Source: Piscinibacter sp. (lineage in GTDB: Bacteria; Pseudomonadota; Gammaproteobacteria; Burkholderiales; Burkholderiaceae_C). From it: 64,000 nt of DNA. Of this stretch, positions 13,215 to 20,217 are shown piece by piece. The notes under the pieces were generated by a model. That model saw only the letters and a list, made by a program, of their open reading frames with translations. It made no database searches and was not told the DNA's origin. Location of the stretch: NCBI GenBank assembly GCA_016706565.1, contig JADJJI010000005.1:310001-374000 (forward strand). Reading direction: 5' to 3'. Both the position numbers and the translations under genes were made by a program. Every line of letters begins with the position of its first letter. Position 1 is the stretch's first letter.

Positions 13215-13646
13215 ATGATTCGCTTCACGACCGACAAGTCGGAACTCGACCTGGCCCTGATTCATGGCTTTCTCAGCCAGCACTCCACCTGGGCCCGAGG
13301 CATCTCCCGGCCGCTCGTCGAGCGTGCCATCGAGCACTCGCTGTGCTTCGGCGGCTTTGTCGAACAGTCCCAAGTCGCGTTTGCCAGGGTCGTCTCCGAT
13401 CACGCCACGTTCGCCTATCTCGCCGATGTCTTCGTGCTGCCGGCCCATCGAGGGCGCGGCTATGGCAAGCTCATCACGCTGGCGGCCTTGTCGCACCCGG
13501 AGTTGCAGGGCCTGCGCCGCTTCATGCTGGCGACGAGCAGCGCCCACGGCCTGTATGCGCAGTTCGGCTTCGCGTCTCCAGCGCACCCCGATTCGCTCAT
13601 GGAGCGGTACTTTCCGACCCTCTATCAAGACAGCCCCAAGGCTTGA
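13215..13646 (+). CDS. GNAT-family N-acetyltransferase
   Basis: A 143-aa single-domain GNAT. The acetyl-CoA loop is seen in LADVFVLPAHRGRGYGKLIT (the R/QxxGxG/A signature RGRGYG), followed by helix and strand elements and AHGLYAQFGFA near the C terminus. ATG 13215 gives the compact domain; ATG 13167 adds 16 residues without homology. It resembles small GNATs that modify amines or amino acids; the substrate is unknown. The SnoaL-like gene follows 12 bases later and may be co-transcribed. Confidence 0.88.
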   Translation: MIRFTTDKSELDLALIHGFLSQHSTWARGISRPLVERAIEHSLCFGGFVEQSQVAFARVVSDHATFAYLADVFVLPAHRGRGYGKLITLAALSHPELQGLRRFMLATSSAHGLYAQFGFASPAHPDSLMERYFPTLYQDSPKA

Positions 13647-13658
13647 GAGCGTGCCCCT

Positions 13659-14000
13659 GTGAAGAACCGCGAGCGCTTCATGGACTACCTCGCCGCCTAT
13701 GCGCGTAAGGACCTCGATGCGATCGACGGACTGTTCGCCGACGATGTCCGGCTGCGTGACTGGAAGCTCTTCGTGCAAGGGCGCCACGCCGCGCTCGCGG
13801 AGACCGCGAAGAACTTCGAGTCGGCGCGTTCCATCGAGATCGACGTGCTGTCCACCCACGAGTCGCAGCGCACGGTCGCCGGCGAACTGCGCATCCGGGT
13901 CGACGGCGAGATCGAGCTCTTCGTCGTCGATGTCGTGGAGTTCGACGACAGCGGCCGCATCAGCGCGATCAGGGCCTACCTGGGCCGCCCGAGCGAGTAG
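13659..14000 (+). CDS. SnoaL-like / NTF2-fold protein
   Basis: A 113-aa protein from GTG 13659 (MKNRERFMDYLAAYARKDLDAIDGLFADDVRLRDW) with the cone-shaped NTF2-like fold of SnoaL domains: N-terminal helices, then strands ending in VEFDDSGRISAIRAYLGRP, the typical last strands. Members are isomerases, hydrolases or ligand carriers; nothing here fixes the activity. It probably shares a transcript with the GNAT gene. Confidence 0.8.
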   Translation: MKNRERFMDYLAAYARKDLDAIDGLFADDVRLRDWKLFVQGRHAALAETAKNFESARSIEIDVLSTHESQRTVAGELRIRVDGEIELFVVDVVEFDDSGRISAIRAYLGRPSE

Positions 14001-14167
14001 CCGGTGGCCCGCCTGCCCTTTGGTGCTATTCCGCGCGGGTCGGGCGGCGTCTAGATTCTCGACGCGCGACCGAAGCTGAAGCGCGATCCACCGGATCGTT
14101 CGCTCGCTGCGGCGCCCCTGGTGCACCGACCGGCCCAGGGACCTGTCAGGCAGCCCCGTCAACTCGC

Positions 14168-15001
14168 ATGCGCATGGATCCCACCGAGCTCTACATCGAC
14201 CTGCTCAAGAAGACACTCGAATTCGATCTGTGGGACGAACCGGGCATGCCGGTCACGCTGTTGCCGGCCCGGCGGCCCGGCCACAAGCTGCTTCACGGCC
14301 TGTCGCACGGGCTCCAGCGGCTGGGCTACCAGGTCACGAAGCTGCCGCGTGCGGACCGCTCGAAACGGGAGGCCGGCGCCACCTGGCCCACGCTGGCCCA
14401 CTCGATGATCGGCTCGAGACGACTGGACAACATCCGCGACTGCGTCCAGACCGTGATTCGCGAGGACATTCCTGGCGACTTCATCGAGACCGGCGTCTGG
14501 CGCGGCGGTGCGGTGATCCTCATGAAAGGCATCCTCAAGGCCTGCGGCAGCGTCGACCGACGGGTGTTTGCAGCGGATTCCTTTCAGGGCCTGCCGCCAC
14601 CGGACCAGGGCAAGTACCCCGCGGATGCCGGCGACGACCACCACCGCTTTCGCGACTATCTGGGCGTGTCCCGGCAGCAGGTCGAAGAGTCATTCAGGCG
14701 CTACGGCCTGCTGGACGACAAGGTCGTCTTCCTGGAGGGCTGGTTCAAGGACACGCTGGCCAGCGCGCCGATCGAACGCCTCGCGATCCTGCGGCTCGAC
14801 GGCGACATGTTCGAGTCCACGCACGACGCCTTGCAGGCGCTCTATCCGAAGCTGCAGCCAGGCGGCTTCTGCATCGTCGACGACTATTCGCATCCGGCCT
14901 GCCGCCAGGCCGTCGATGACTACTTCCGTGCACATGACACGCGGCCATCGCCGACCCGGATCGACTGGAGCGGCGCCTTCTGGCGCAAGCCCTTCGCTTG
15001 A
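14168..15001 (+). CDS. TylF/MycF-family O-methyltransferase
   Basis: A 277-aa class I SAM-dependent methyltransferase of the macrocin O-methyltransferase (TylF) family. Seen are the SAM loop DFIETGVWRGGAVILMKGIL (about 102-121), FAADSFQGLPPPD, the metal/active region LRLDGDMFESTHDALQALYPKLQPGGFCIVDDY and the C-terminal RIDWSGAFWRK. TylF members methylate sugar hydroxyls of macrolides or cell-surface glycans; in a Burkholderiales genome without a macrolide cluster a glycan substrate is more likely. It stands alone. Confidence 0.9.
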   Translation: MRMDPTELYIDLLKKTLEFDLWDEPGMPVTLLPARRPGHKLLHGLSHGLQRLGYQVTKLPRADRSKREAGATWPTLAHSMIGSRRLDNIRDCVQTVIREDIPGDFIETGVWRGGAVILMKGILKACGSVDRRVFAADSFQGLPPPDQGKYPADAGDDHHRFRDYLGVSRQQVEESFRRYGLLDDKVVFLEGWFKDTLASAPIERLAILRLDGDMFESTHDALQALYPKLQPGGFCIVDDYSHPACRQAVDDYFRAHDTRPSPTRIDWSGAFWRKPFA

Positions 15002-15113
15002 CGCGGCGGCGCGTTTCACTGGGCAAACGCAAAGGTGACCCGGCTTAGCCTGTCACCCCGACAGTCTGCTGTCGCTCGACGGAGGTGTCTCCTGTGCTCG
15101 CCCGAGGAATGCC

Positions 15114-15797
15114 ATGCGACTGGTGCTGATCGATCGCGAACCCATGTTCGGCATCGGCCTGGCGCATGTCCTGGCGAGAAGCTCGCCTGCCGACGAACTG
15201 CACGCCTACACCTCGGTCACCGCCTGGTTGCACCAGCATCACCGTGGTTCTGCGAAGATCGACGCGGTGATGGTCGACGCCCATGTTCTCGACGCCGGCG
15301 GGTCTTCGGCGCTGGCCTCGATCGCGCAGCGGTTGCCGGCGGCCGTGTGTGTGGTGATCGCTCGAAGCCTGGCCGAGACGAGCGAGAAGATGCTTGTGCA
15401 AACCGGCGCTGCCGGCGTGATCCATCGTGCGCTGCCGGCAGACGACTTCGTGACCCGGCTGCGGGAGCTGGTGAAGGCCCATGGCGGGCGGGAGGGGGCG
15501 CTGAACGGCGATGCAGACCGACGCCAGCCGATCACGCCGCGTCAGCACGAGGTCCTGTCACTCATTGCACGGGGCGAGCCGAACAAGCGCATCGCCGATG
15601 CGCTGAGCATCGCCGAGCGCACCGTCAAGCTGCACGTGACGGCGCTGCTCGACAACCTGGGCGCCCGCAACCGCACGCAGGCGGTGATCAAGGCTCTCCA
15701 GCGAGGCTTGCTCGTGCAGCCTCCCGATGAAGGCGGGGCGCCTGGAACGCAGCATCTCCATCTGTCGACGAACCACAACGCAGGACCTCTCTCATGA
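15114..15797 (+). CDS. LuxR-family response regulator
   Basis: A 227-aa regulator with a receiver-like domain (about 1-120, MRLVLIDREPMFGIGLAHVLA, candidate Asp in VMVDAHVLDA) and a C-terminal LuxR HTH (about 138-200, LTPRQHEVLSLIARGEPNKRIADALSIAERTVKLHVTALLDNLGARNRTQAV). The conserved Lys region of receivers is replaced by VIHRALPADD, so this may be a pseudo-receiver. Its stop overlaps the start of a small lipoprotein gene (ATGA), indicating translational coupling. No partner histidine kinase is in the window. Confidence 0.9.
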   Translation: MRLVLIDREPMFGIGLAHVLARSSPADELHAYTSVTAWLHQHHRGSAKIDAVMVDAHVLDAGGSSALASIAQRLPAAVCVVIARSLAETSEKMLVQTGAAGVIHRALPADDFVTRLRELVKAHGGREGALNGDADRRQPITPRQHEVLSLIARGEPNKRIADALSIAERTVKLHVTALLDNLGARNRTQAVIKALQRGLLVQPPDEGGAPGTQHLHLSTNHNAGPLS

Positions 15798-16033
15798 ATC
15801 GAATCGCAGCGCTTCTCCTGTTCATCGCCCACCTCGCCGGTTGCCAGACCGCTCCTGCCGAGCAGGAAGCCGATGCAGCGTCGAGCTACCGTCGCGAAGA
15901 CGTCACCGGCAGCAACATCGGCCGGCGTGTGGTGCGCAAGGCTCCCACCGACGAGGAGCTCCAGGAGGCGCGCGAAACCCTCGAAGGCATGCGTGATGAT
16001 CAGACGCGACGCAACCTTCCCCGCCCGAAGTAG
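15794..16033 (+). CDS. small lipoprotein (79 aa)
   Basis: The signal peptide MNRIAALLLFIAHLAGC carries a lipobox (LAGC), followed by an acidic, mostly helical mature part (EELQEARETLEGMRDDQ). It overlaps the LuxR gene by 4 bases and precedes another lipoprotein gene, so the three form a small operon. Function unknown. Confidence 0.75.
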   Translation: MNRIAALLLFIAHLAGCQTAPAEQEADAASSYRREDVTGSNIGRRVVRKAPTDEELQEARETLEGMRDDQTRRNLPRPK

Positions 16034-16065
16034 GCCGGCGGCCCTCTCCTCGAGACACGACCCCC

Positions 16066-16638
16066 ATGAACTTCATCCTGCCCTTGCCGGGCTCCGCGCT
16101 CGCCCTGGCGATGCTGGCGCTGTGCGGCTGTGCCGCCACGAGCACCACGCAGATCGTGCCTTCGCCGCAACCGCCCGTGTGCCAGGCATCCGCTGCGGCC
16201 GTCGTCGTCTGGGCGCCGCAGTGGCGTGCAGATCAGAAGGATGTGCCGGCGCGGGAAGCTGCGGCGGCCGAGGGCATCGACCGATTCTTCAAGGACTCGG
16301 GCTGCTTCGCCTCCACATCGGTGAGGCGAGTTCCGCAGCTGTCTGCATCGGCCATCCAGTCCGCGGCTTCCGACGCTGCGCCGCGCCACGACAGACTCGT
16401 CGCCATTGCCGTGCGTGAGCTCGGGCCGGTCGTCAGGATCGGCACGTCGATGGCGCTCGTCGAAGGCGGGACGGAGGTCGTGCTCGGCGTCGAGGAGTAC
16501 CGACTGCCGAACCCTGCACCGCGCGCGTTCTCGGTGCACTGGGCCCATGGCGGCCCGGGGGTCATCAAGGGCGTGGCCACGTTGCCGCAAGACATGCAGG
16601 CCGCGCTGGCGGCAGGTTTGCAGCCGGGTTCGCGTTGA
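16066..16638 (+). CDS. lipoprotein of unknown function (190 aa)
   Basis: Starts MNFILPLPGSALALAMLALCGC with lipobox ALCGC, so a periplasmic lipoprotein. The mature domain has alternating strand/helix character (VVVWAPQWRADQKDVPAREAAAAEGIDRFFKDSGCF...LVAIAVRELGPVVRI) and ends PQDMQAALAAGLQ. It resembles lipoproteins that accompany two-component clusters, but I cannot name a family. Third gene of the LuxR operon, 32 bases after the previous stop. Confidence 0.72.
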   Translation: MNFILPLPGSALALAMLALCGCAATSTTQIVPSPQPPVCQASAAAVVVWAPQWRADQKDVPAREAAAAEGIDRFFKDSGCFASTSVRRVPQLSASAIQSAASDAAPRHDRLVAIAVRELGPVVRIGTSMALVEGGTEVVLGVEEYRLPNPAPRAFSVHWAHGGPGVIKGVATLPQDMQAALAAGLQPGSR

Positions 16639-16676
16639 GGCCCAGGCACGAGGAGCCGCGTGGACCGCGGCCTCAA
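16635..16676. terminator. bidirectional hairpin between convergent genes
   Basis: TTGAGGCC (16635-16642) pairs with GGCCTCAA (16669-16676) around an inner GC hairpin. It sits exactly between the stops of convergent genes 16638(+) and 16673(-), where a shared terminator is expected. No T tract. Confidence 0.45.
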
Positions 16677-17131
16677 TCGGCCACTTCGCCAGCGGGGGCC
16701 GACGGCTTTCTCCAGGGCTCGGCAGGCTGCTTGAAGTAGCGAGCCCAGACATAGGGCCAGGGGATCACGAAGAAGAGGATCACCACCCCCACGCAATCGA
16801 AGAAGAGCGCTTCGATGTCGTCCGTCATGCGGTTCGAGGCCCACGCCGGGAAGGCGATCAGAGCCATCCAGATGGTCTTCCAGGCCAGTTCGTAGAGCAT
16901 CAGCGGCAGCATTCGCAAGGGATAGCGCACGCCCAGGAGGCTCATCAATGCCAGGGCCGCCAGCATCGATTTGGCAAGACCTTTCGTCCACGGCCAATCG
17001 GCTGAATCGAAGAGGATTTGCTTCCAGACAAAGCCGCCCATGACGCAGGCCATGAGGAGGAAGAAGAAGCGAAGCGAGTTGAGTTGCCACAGGGGAACCG
17101 TTGGCAAAGCGCTGCTGGATCGACTTTCCAC
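16673..17131 (-). CDS. four-helix inner membrane protein
   Basis: A 152-aa protein with about four membrane segments: LRFFFLLMACVMGGFVWKQ, SMLAALALMSLLGVRY, LPLMLYELAWKTIWMALIAFP and FFDCVGVVILFFVIPWPYVW. The short loops and terminal PWRKPSAPAGE give no motif. It resembles uncharacterised small membrane proteins of Burkholderiales. It is isolated between other genes. Confidence 0.72.
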   Translation of the reverse strand: MESRSSSALPTVPLWQLNSLRFFFLLMACVMGGFVWKQILFDSADWPWTKGLAKSMLAALALMSLLGVRYPLRMLPLMLYELAWKTIWMALIAFPAWASNRMTDDIEALFFDCVGVVILFFVIPWPYVWARYFKQPAEPWRKPSAPAGEVAD

Positions 17132-17215
17132 GATGAACTGCCCTTCTCGCTGTGTCTTGGCGTTTGGTGTACCGAAAGGGGCGCAGGTGCAGGACCCTCG
17201 CCTCCTCGTCCCATG

Positions 17216-18220
17216 CTAGCGGGCTGAGGCTTTGGTCTTCCATAGGCCGGGCTCGATCTCCACCACCACGCTGCCTGCCTTGTGCCCGCGGTCGACATGC
17301 TCGTGCGCGGCGCGGATCTCATCGAATGGATACGTCCGATCGATGACCGGCAGGAAGTGCCTGGCACACGCCAGGTCGCGCAGCCGATGCACGTACTCGG
17401 CGCGCTCCGCGGCGGGGCCGGCGATGACACGCTTGCCGCTGCGCAAGGTGTTCCAGGGGCTGCGCAGCATCTCCGCGAGGGTGGCCAGCACGAGCAGCAG
17501 CCGGCCGCGCGGCGCAAGCACGGGCGCACAGCGCGCGAAGGGGGCAGTCCCCGCGGTATCGACGATGACGTCGTAAGCGGTGCTGCCTGCGGCGAAGTCC
17601 TGCGACTCGCGGTCGATCACCCGATGCGCACCGAGCGACAAGACGAGATCGGCGCGTTCCTGGCGGCACACCGCAGTCACGTGGGCGCCGAAGTGCCTGG
17701 CCAGTTGCACTGCCGCCGTGCCGACGGTGCCGGTGGCGCCGTTGACCAGCACCCGTTCTCCGGCCCTGAGTGCGGCGCGGTCGTAGAAGTCCAGCATGGT
17801 GGCGCCGCCGAAGCTCAGCGCGGCGGCCTGCGCGTAGCTGAGATCCGGCGGCTTCAGCGCCACGGCGCCGTTGGCAGCGAGACACCTGTACTCGACGTGA
17901 CAGCCCAGGCCCGAGCCGGTGAACGCGAAGACCGCGTCGCCCGGCTTGAACGCCGACACGCGCGACCCGACCGCCACGACGTCGCCGGCGAGCTCCGAGC
18001 CGAGCACCGGATTCCTCGGCCGCGTGAACCCGAACGCGAGCCGGCCGAGCGGCCCGAATCCGGGCGGCAGGCTCATCGACCGAAGGCGCCAGTCCGCCGA
18101 GTTGACCGTCGTGGCGCGGACCTTCACCAGGATCTCGTCGGGTCCCGGCTGCGGAATCGGCCGTTCGCAGAAGTCCAGCACCTCGGGCCCACCGAACTCT
18201 CTGCAGACCACGGCCCTCAT
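17216..18220 (-). CDS. zinc-independent MDR alcohol dehydrogenase / quinone-reductase-like protein
   Basis: A 334-aa medium-chain dehydrogenase/reductase. The N-terminal GroES-like domain (MRAVVCREFGGPEVLDFCERPIPQPGPDEILVKVRATTVNSADWRLR) lacks the catalytic and structural zinc cysteines, as in quinone oxidoreductases. The nucleotide-binding domain carries VLVNGATGTVGTAAVQLARHFGAHVTAVCR (the AxxGxxG pattern typical of NADPH-dependent members). ATG 18220 is chosen because homology begins there. Likely reduces quinones or enones; substrate unknown. Confidence 0.9.
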   Translation of the reverse strand: MRAVVCREFGGPEVLDFCERPIPQPGPDEILVKVRATTVNSADWRLRSMSLPPGFGPLGRLAFGFTRPRNPVLGSELAGDVVAVGSRVSAFKPGDAVFAFTGSGLGCHVEYRCLAANGAVALKPPDLSYAQAAALSFGGATMLDFYDRAALRAGERVLVNGATGTVGTAAVQLARHFGAHVTAVCRQERADLVLSLGAHRVIDRESQDFAAGSTAYDVIVDTAGTAPFARCAPVLAPRGRLLLVLATLAEMLRSPWNTLRSGKRVIAGPAAERAEYVHRLRDLACARHFLPVIDRTYPFDEIRAAHEHVDRGHKAGSVVVEIEPGLWKTKASAR

Positions 18221-18230
18221 CGCGGCAGGC

Positions 18231-18659
18231 TTACTTGCACCGCAGCTCGAACTGCCGGCTGCGTGCCGAGCGGCGTCGTTCCGCGAGCTTGTCCTGCACG
18301 GCCGCCGACTGCGGCTGGCGCGCTGCCGCATCCAGGCGCGCGATGTGCGCTTCGAGCCGCGCGCATTCGTCGTCGCCACGCTGGCGCGCCGCTCGCGGGG
18401 CGGGCTGATTCGGCTGGGCAGGGGGCGGTGCCGCCAGCCGCGCGCCTTCCGCTGCGGCCTGGTTGCCGAGCAGCACCTGCTGCTCGAACGGCATGCCCTC
18501 GGGAACCTCGACGATGCGGTCGATCGTCGCCTGCCGCGTGCTGCAGTGCGCGGACGACCAGAACAGGCCGCCGCTGTAGGCCTTGCACAGGTAGAGCGGT
18601 TCCGCTGCGGCCGCCTGGCACCACAGGATGCCGCAGGCCAGGGCTATGCGGGCGTGCAT
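18231..18659 (-). CDS. exported hypothetical protein (142 aa)
   Basis: Starts MHARIALACGILWCQAAAAE, a signal peptide, then LYLCKAYSGGLFWSSAHCSTRQATIDRIVEVPEGMPFEQQVLLGNQ, a short cysteine-bearing domain, and an Ala/Arg-rich helical tail ending FELRCK. The N-terminal part resembles DUF4124-type periplasmic domains loosely. It overlaps the end of the upstream lipoprotein gene (18644) by 16 bases, so it belongs to the DUF6502 operon. Confidence 0.65.
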   Translation of the reverse strand: MHARIALACGILWCQAAAAEPLYLCKAYSGGLFWSSAHCSTRQATIDRIVEVPEGMPFEQQVLLGNQAAAEGARLAAPPPAQPNQPAPRAARQRGDDECARLEAHIARLDAAARQPQSAAVQDKLAERRRSARSRQFELRCK

Positions 18660-19213
18660 TCTGCAATCCTCACGGCGCCGTCCACCCGGCGAATCAGCCA
18701 CGGGCCGTACAAGGTGGCGCCTTTGGCGTCGAGCATCTCCGCCCGGCCCACCGCACCCGGCTCATCGGGCGCCGGCAGAACGCGCACGACGGCCGGCCGG
18801 CTTTCCACGGCCTTGCTGTCGACGTATCGGCCGACGAAGGTCAGGCTGCCGTCAGCGAGTTCTCCCCAGGTTCCGAGGAAGGCCGCCTGGCTGCAAGGCA
18901 CCTGCAAGCTCATGCCGTTGCCCTCCAGCACGATCAGCACCGTCGCGGCGTCGTTGCTCTTGTCGGTGTCGGCCCACTGCACCGTGGCCGTGCCGCGGAA
19001 GGGGTCAATCGATACCGCCGGGCAGACAAGGTTGTCTCCTGCGAAGTCCGCCGTGCACAAGCCGACTGCTGTGTACGCGATGTCGTCGGGGTCGTCGCCC
19101 GTCCCCGTGCCGGTGCCGACCACGCCGCCGCCGCAAGCGCTCAGGGCGATCAGCAAACCCCACGCAGCCACGGCGCGCTGGGTCGCGCGCCGGGCCGTAC
19201 TGAACAACTTCAT
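18644..19213 (-). CDS. Gly-rich lipoprotein (189 aa)
   Basis: The signal MKLFSTARRATQRAVAAWGLLIALSACGGG has lipobox LSAC followed by Gly-rich GGGVVGTGTGTGDDPDD, a linker common on surface-exposed lipoproteins. The mature domain is beta-rich (ATVQWADTDKSNDAATVLIVLEGNG...). Its start overlaps the DUF6502 stop (ATGA), a strong sign of coupling. Family not recognised. Confidence 0.75.
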   Translation of the reverse strand: MKLFSTARRATQRAVAAWGLLIALSACGGGVVGTGTGTGDDPDDIAYTAVGLCTADFAGDNLVCPAVSIDPFRGTATVQWADTDKSNDAATVLIVLEGNGMSLQVPCSQAAFLGTWGELADGSLTFVGRYVDSKAVESRPAVVRVLPAPDEPGAVGRAEMLDAKGATLYGPWLIRRVDGAVRIAECTPA

Positions 19214-20055
19214 TCTGGCTCCTTGTCCTTGCCATCCTCGGCGTAGAAATACACGCCGAACCGAACGCGCGCCTGGCGCCGCGCCTCGACTTCCTTCGCC
19301 GCGTCGTGCGCGACGCGCTTGTCGGCCAGCCGCAGCACGCGGGCCAGCACCGGGCGCCAGGCGCGGCTGGCCGCCTCGTGCAGCAGGTGCGCGGACTCCG
19401 GCGATATCTCGTCCACGTACATGGCCTGCTCGAGCAGGTTCCGCCCTTCGATCAGGTTGGCGCAGGCCGCCGCGGCGTGGTCGTGAAGGTTCAGCCCCAG
19501 CGCCTCGGACATGGCCGCGAAATCGCCTCGCGGCACCATGCCCAGGGTGTCCAGCACGATGTGCTCGTCCTCCACGCGCACGACGTCCAGGCGCAGCATC
19601 TCCTCGAGCACGGCGCGCGGCCCGACATCGGTGCTGACCCCCTGAACGAGCTCGTCGAAGCTCCCAGGCTCGCTGCCTCGCTGCAGCGCACGCGGCGTCG
19701 AGCCGTCCAGGAACTTCGGATCGCTCATCCAGCGCCCGACGACCTGCCCGATCAGCCCGAGCGAGGCGGGCGCGGCATGTTCTGCGGCCTGCGATTGAGC
19801 AGCCTGGGTGGCCTTCGCCCCGCCGGGTTCCCGCGCGCGCAAGTCCTTGCGATGCACGCCGCTGAGCAGCGACACCGCACTGCTCGTGGGCTTGCCGCCG
19901 CGGCGCTGGATCTCGGCGACCGCTTCCTCCACGAACAGCTGGCGCAGCTTCTCGGCGACCACCGGGAAGGTGGCCCCGCGGCCGATGAGCAGCCGCACCA
20001 AGGGCCTGTTCGCCGCAACGAATGCCTTGAGCACGAGTTCGACCTTCGACGCCAT
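19210..20055 (-). CDS. DUF6502-family protein
   Basis: A 281-aa soluble protein starting MASKVELVLKAFVAANRPLVRLLIGRGATFPVVAEKLRQLFVEEAVAEIQRRGGKPTSSAVSLLSGVHRKDLR, the N-terminal signature I associate with DUF6502, which includes an HTH-like region and may be a DNA-binding regulator. ATG 20055 fits homology; an upstream ATG at 20121 would put the operator palindrome inside the gene. It leads an operon with two exported proteins. Divergent to the InlB-repeat lipoprotein with a symmetric operator region between them, so it may regulate both. Confidence 0.75.
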   Translation of the reverse strand: MASKVELVLKAFVAANRPLVRLLIGRGATFPVVAEKLRQLFVEEAVAEIQRRGGKPTSSAVSLLSGVHRKDLRAREPGGAKATQAAQSQAAEHAAPASLGLIGQVVGRWMSDPKFLDGSTPRALQRGSEPGSFDELVQGVSTDVGPRAVLEEMLRLDVVRVEDEHIVLDTLGMVPRGDFAAMSEALGLNLHDHAAAACANLIEGRNLLEQAMYVDEISPESAHLLHEAASRAWRPVLARVLRLADKRVAHDAAKEVEARRQARVRFGVYFYAEDGKDKEPE

Positions 20056-20095
20056 GACCGAAGTATCGGTCAAAGCCCTTGACGTGGACCCACTG

Positions 20096-20141
20096 TTTGG
20101 GGAAACTTCCCAAAGATTCATGTTTTGGGTAGTTTACCCAA
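20096..20141. promoter_or_regulatory. paired palindromic operators in a divergent promoter region
   Basis: TTTGGG-GAAACTT-CCCAAA (20096-20114) and TTGGGTA-GTT-TACCCAA (20125-20141) are two related palindromes. In addition the flanks mirror each other (CCACT...AGTGG), so the whole block is an imperfect inverted repeat centred near 20119. This is the layout of a shared operator for two divergent genes. Confidence 0.7.
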
Positions 20142-20217
20142 GAAGTGGATTCCTGTCAGCACCGTGCTGCGGCCATTCGTCGCGATCACGCCTTCCAACC
20201 CACTGTCAACCAACGCC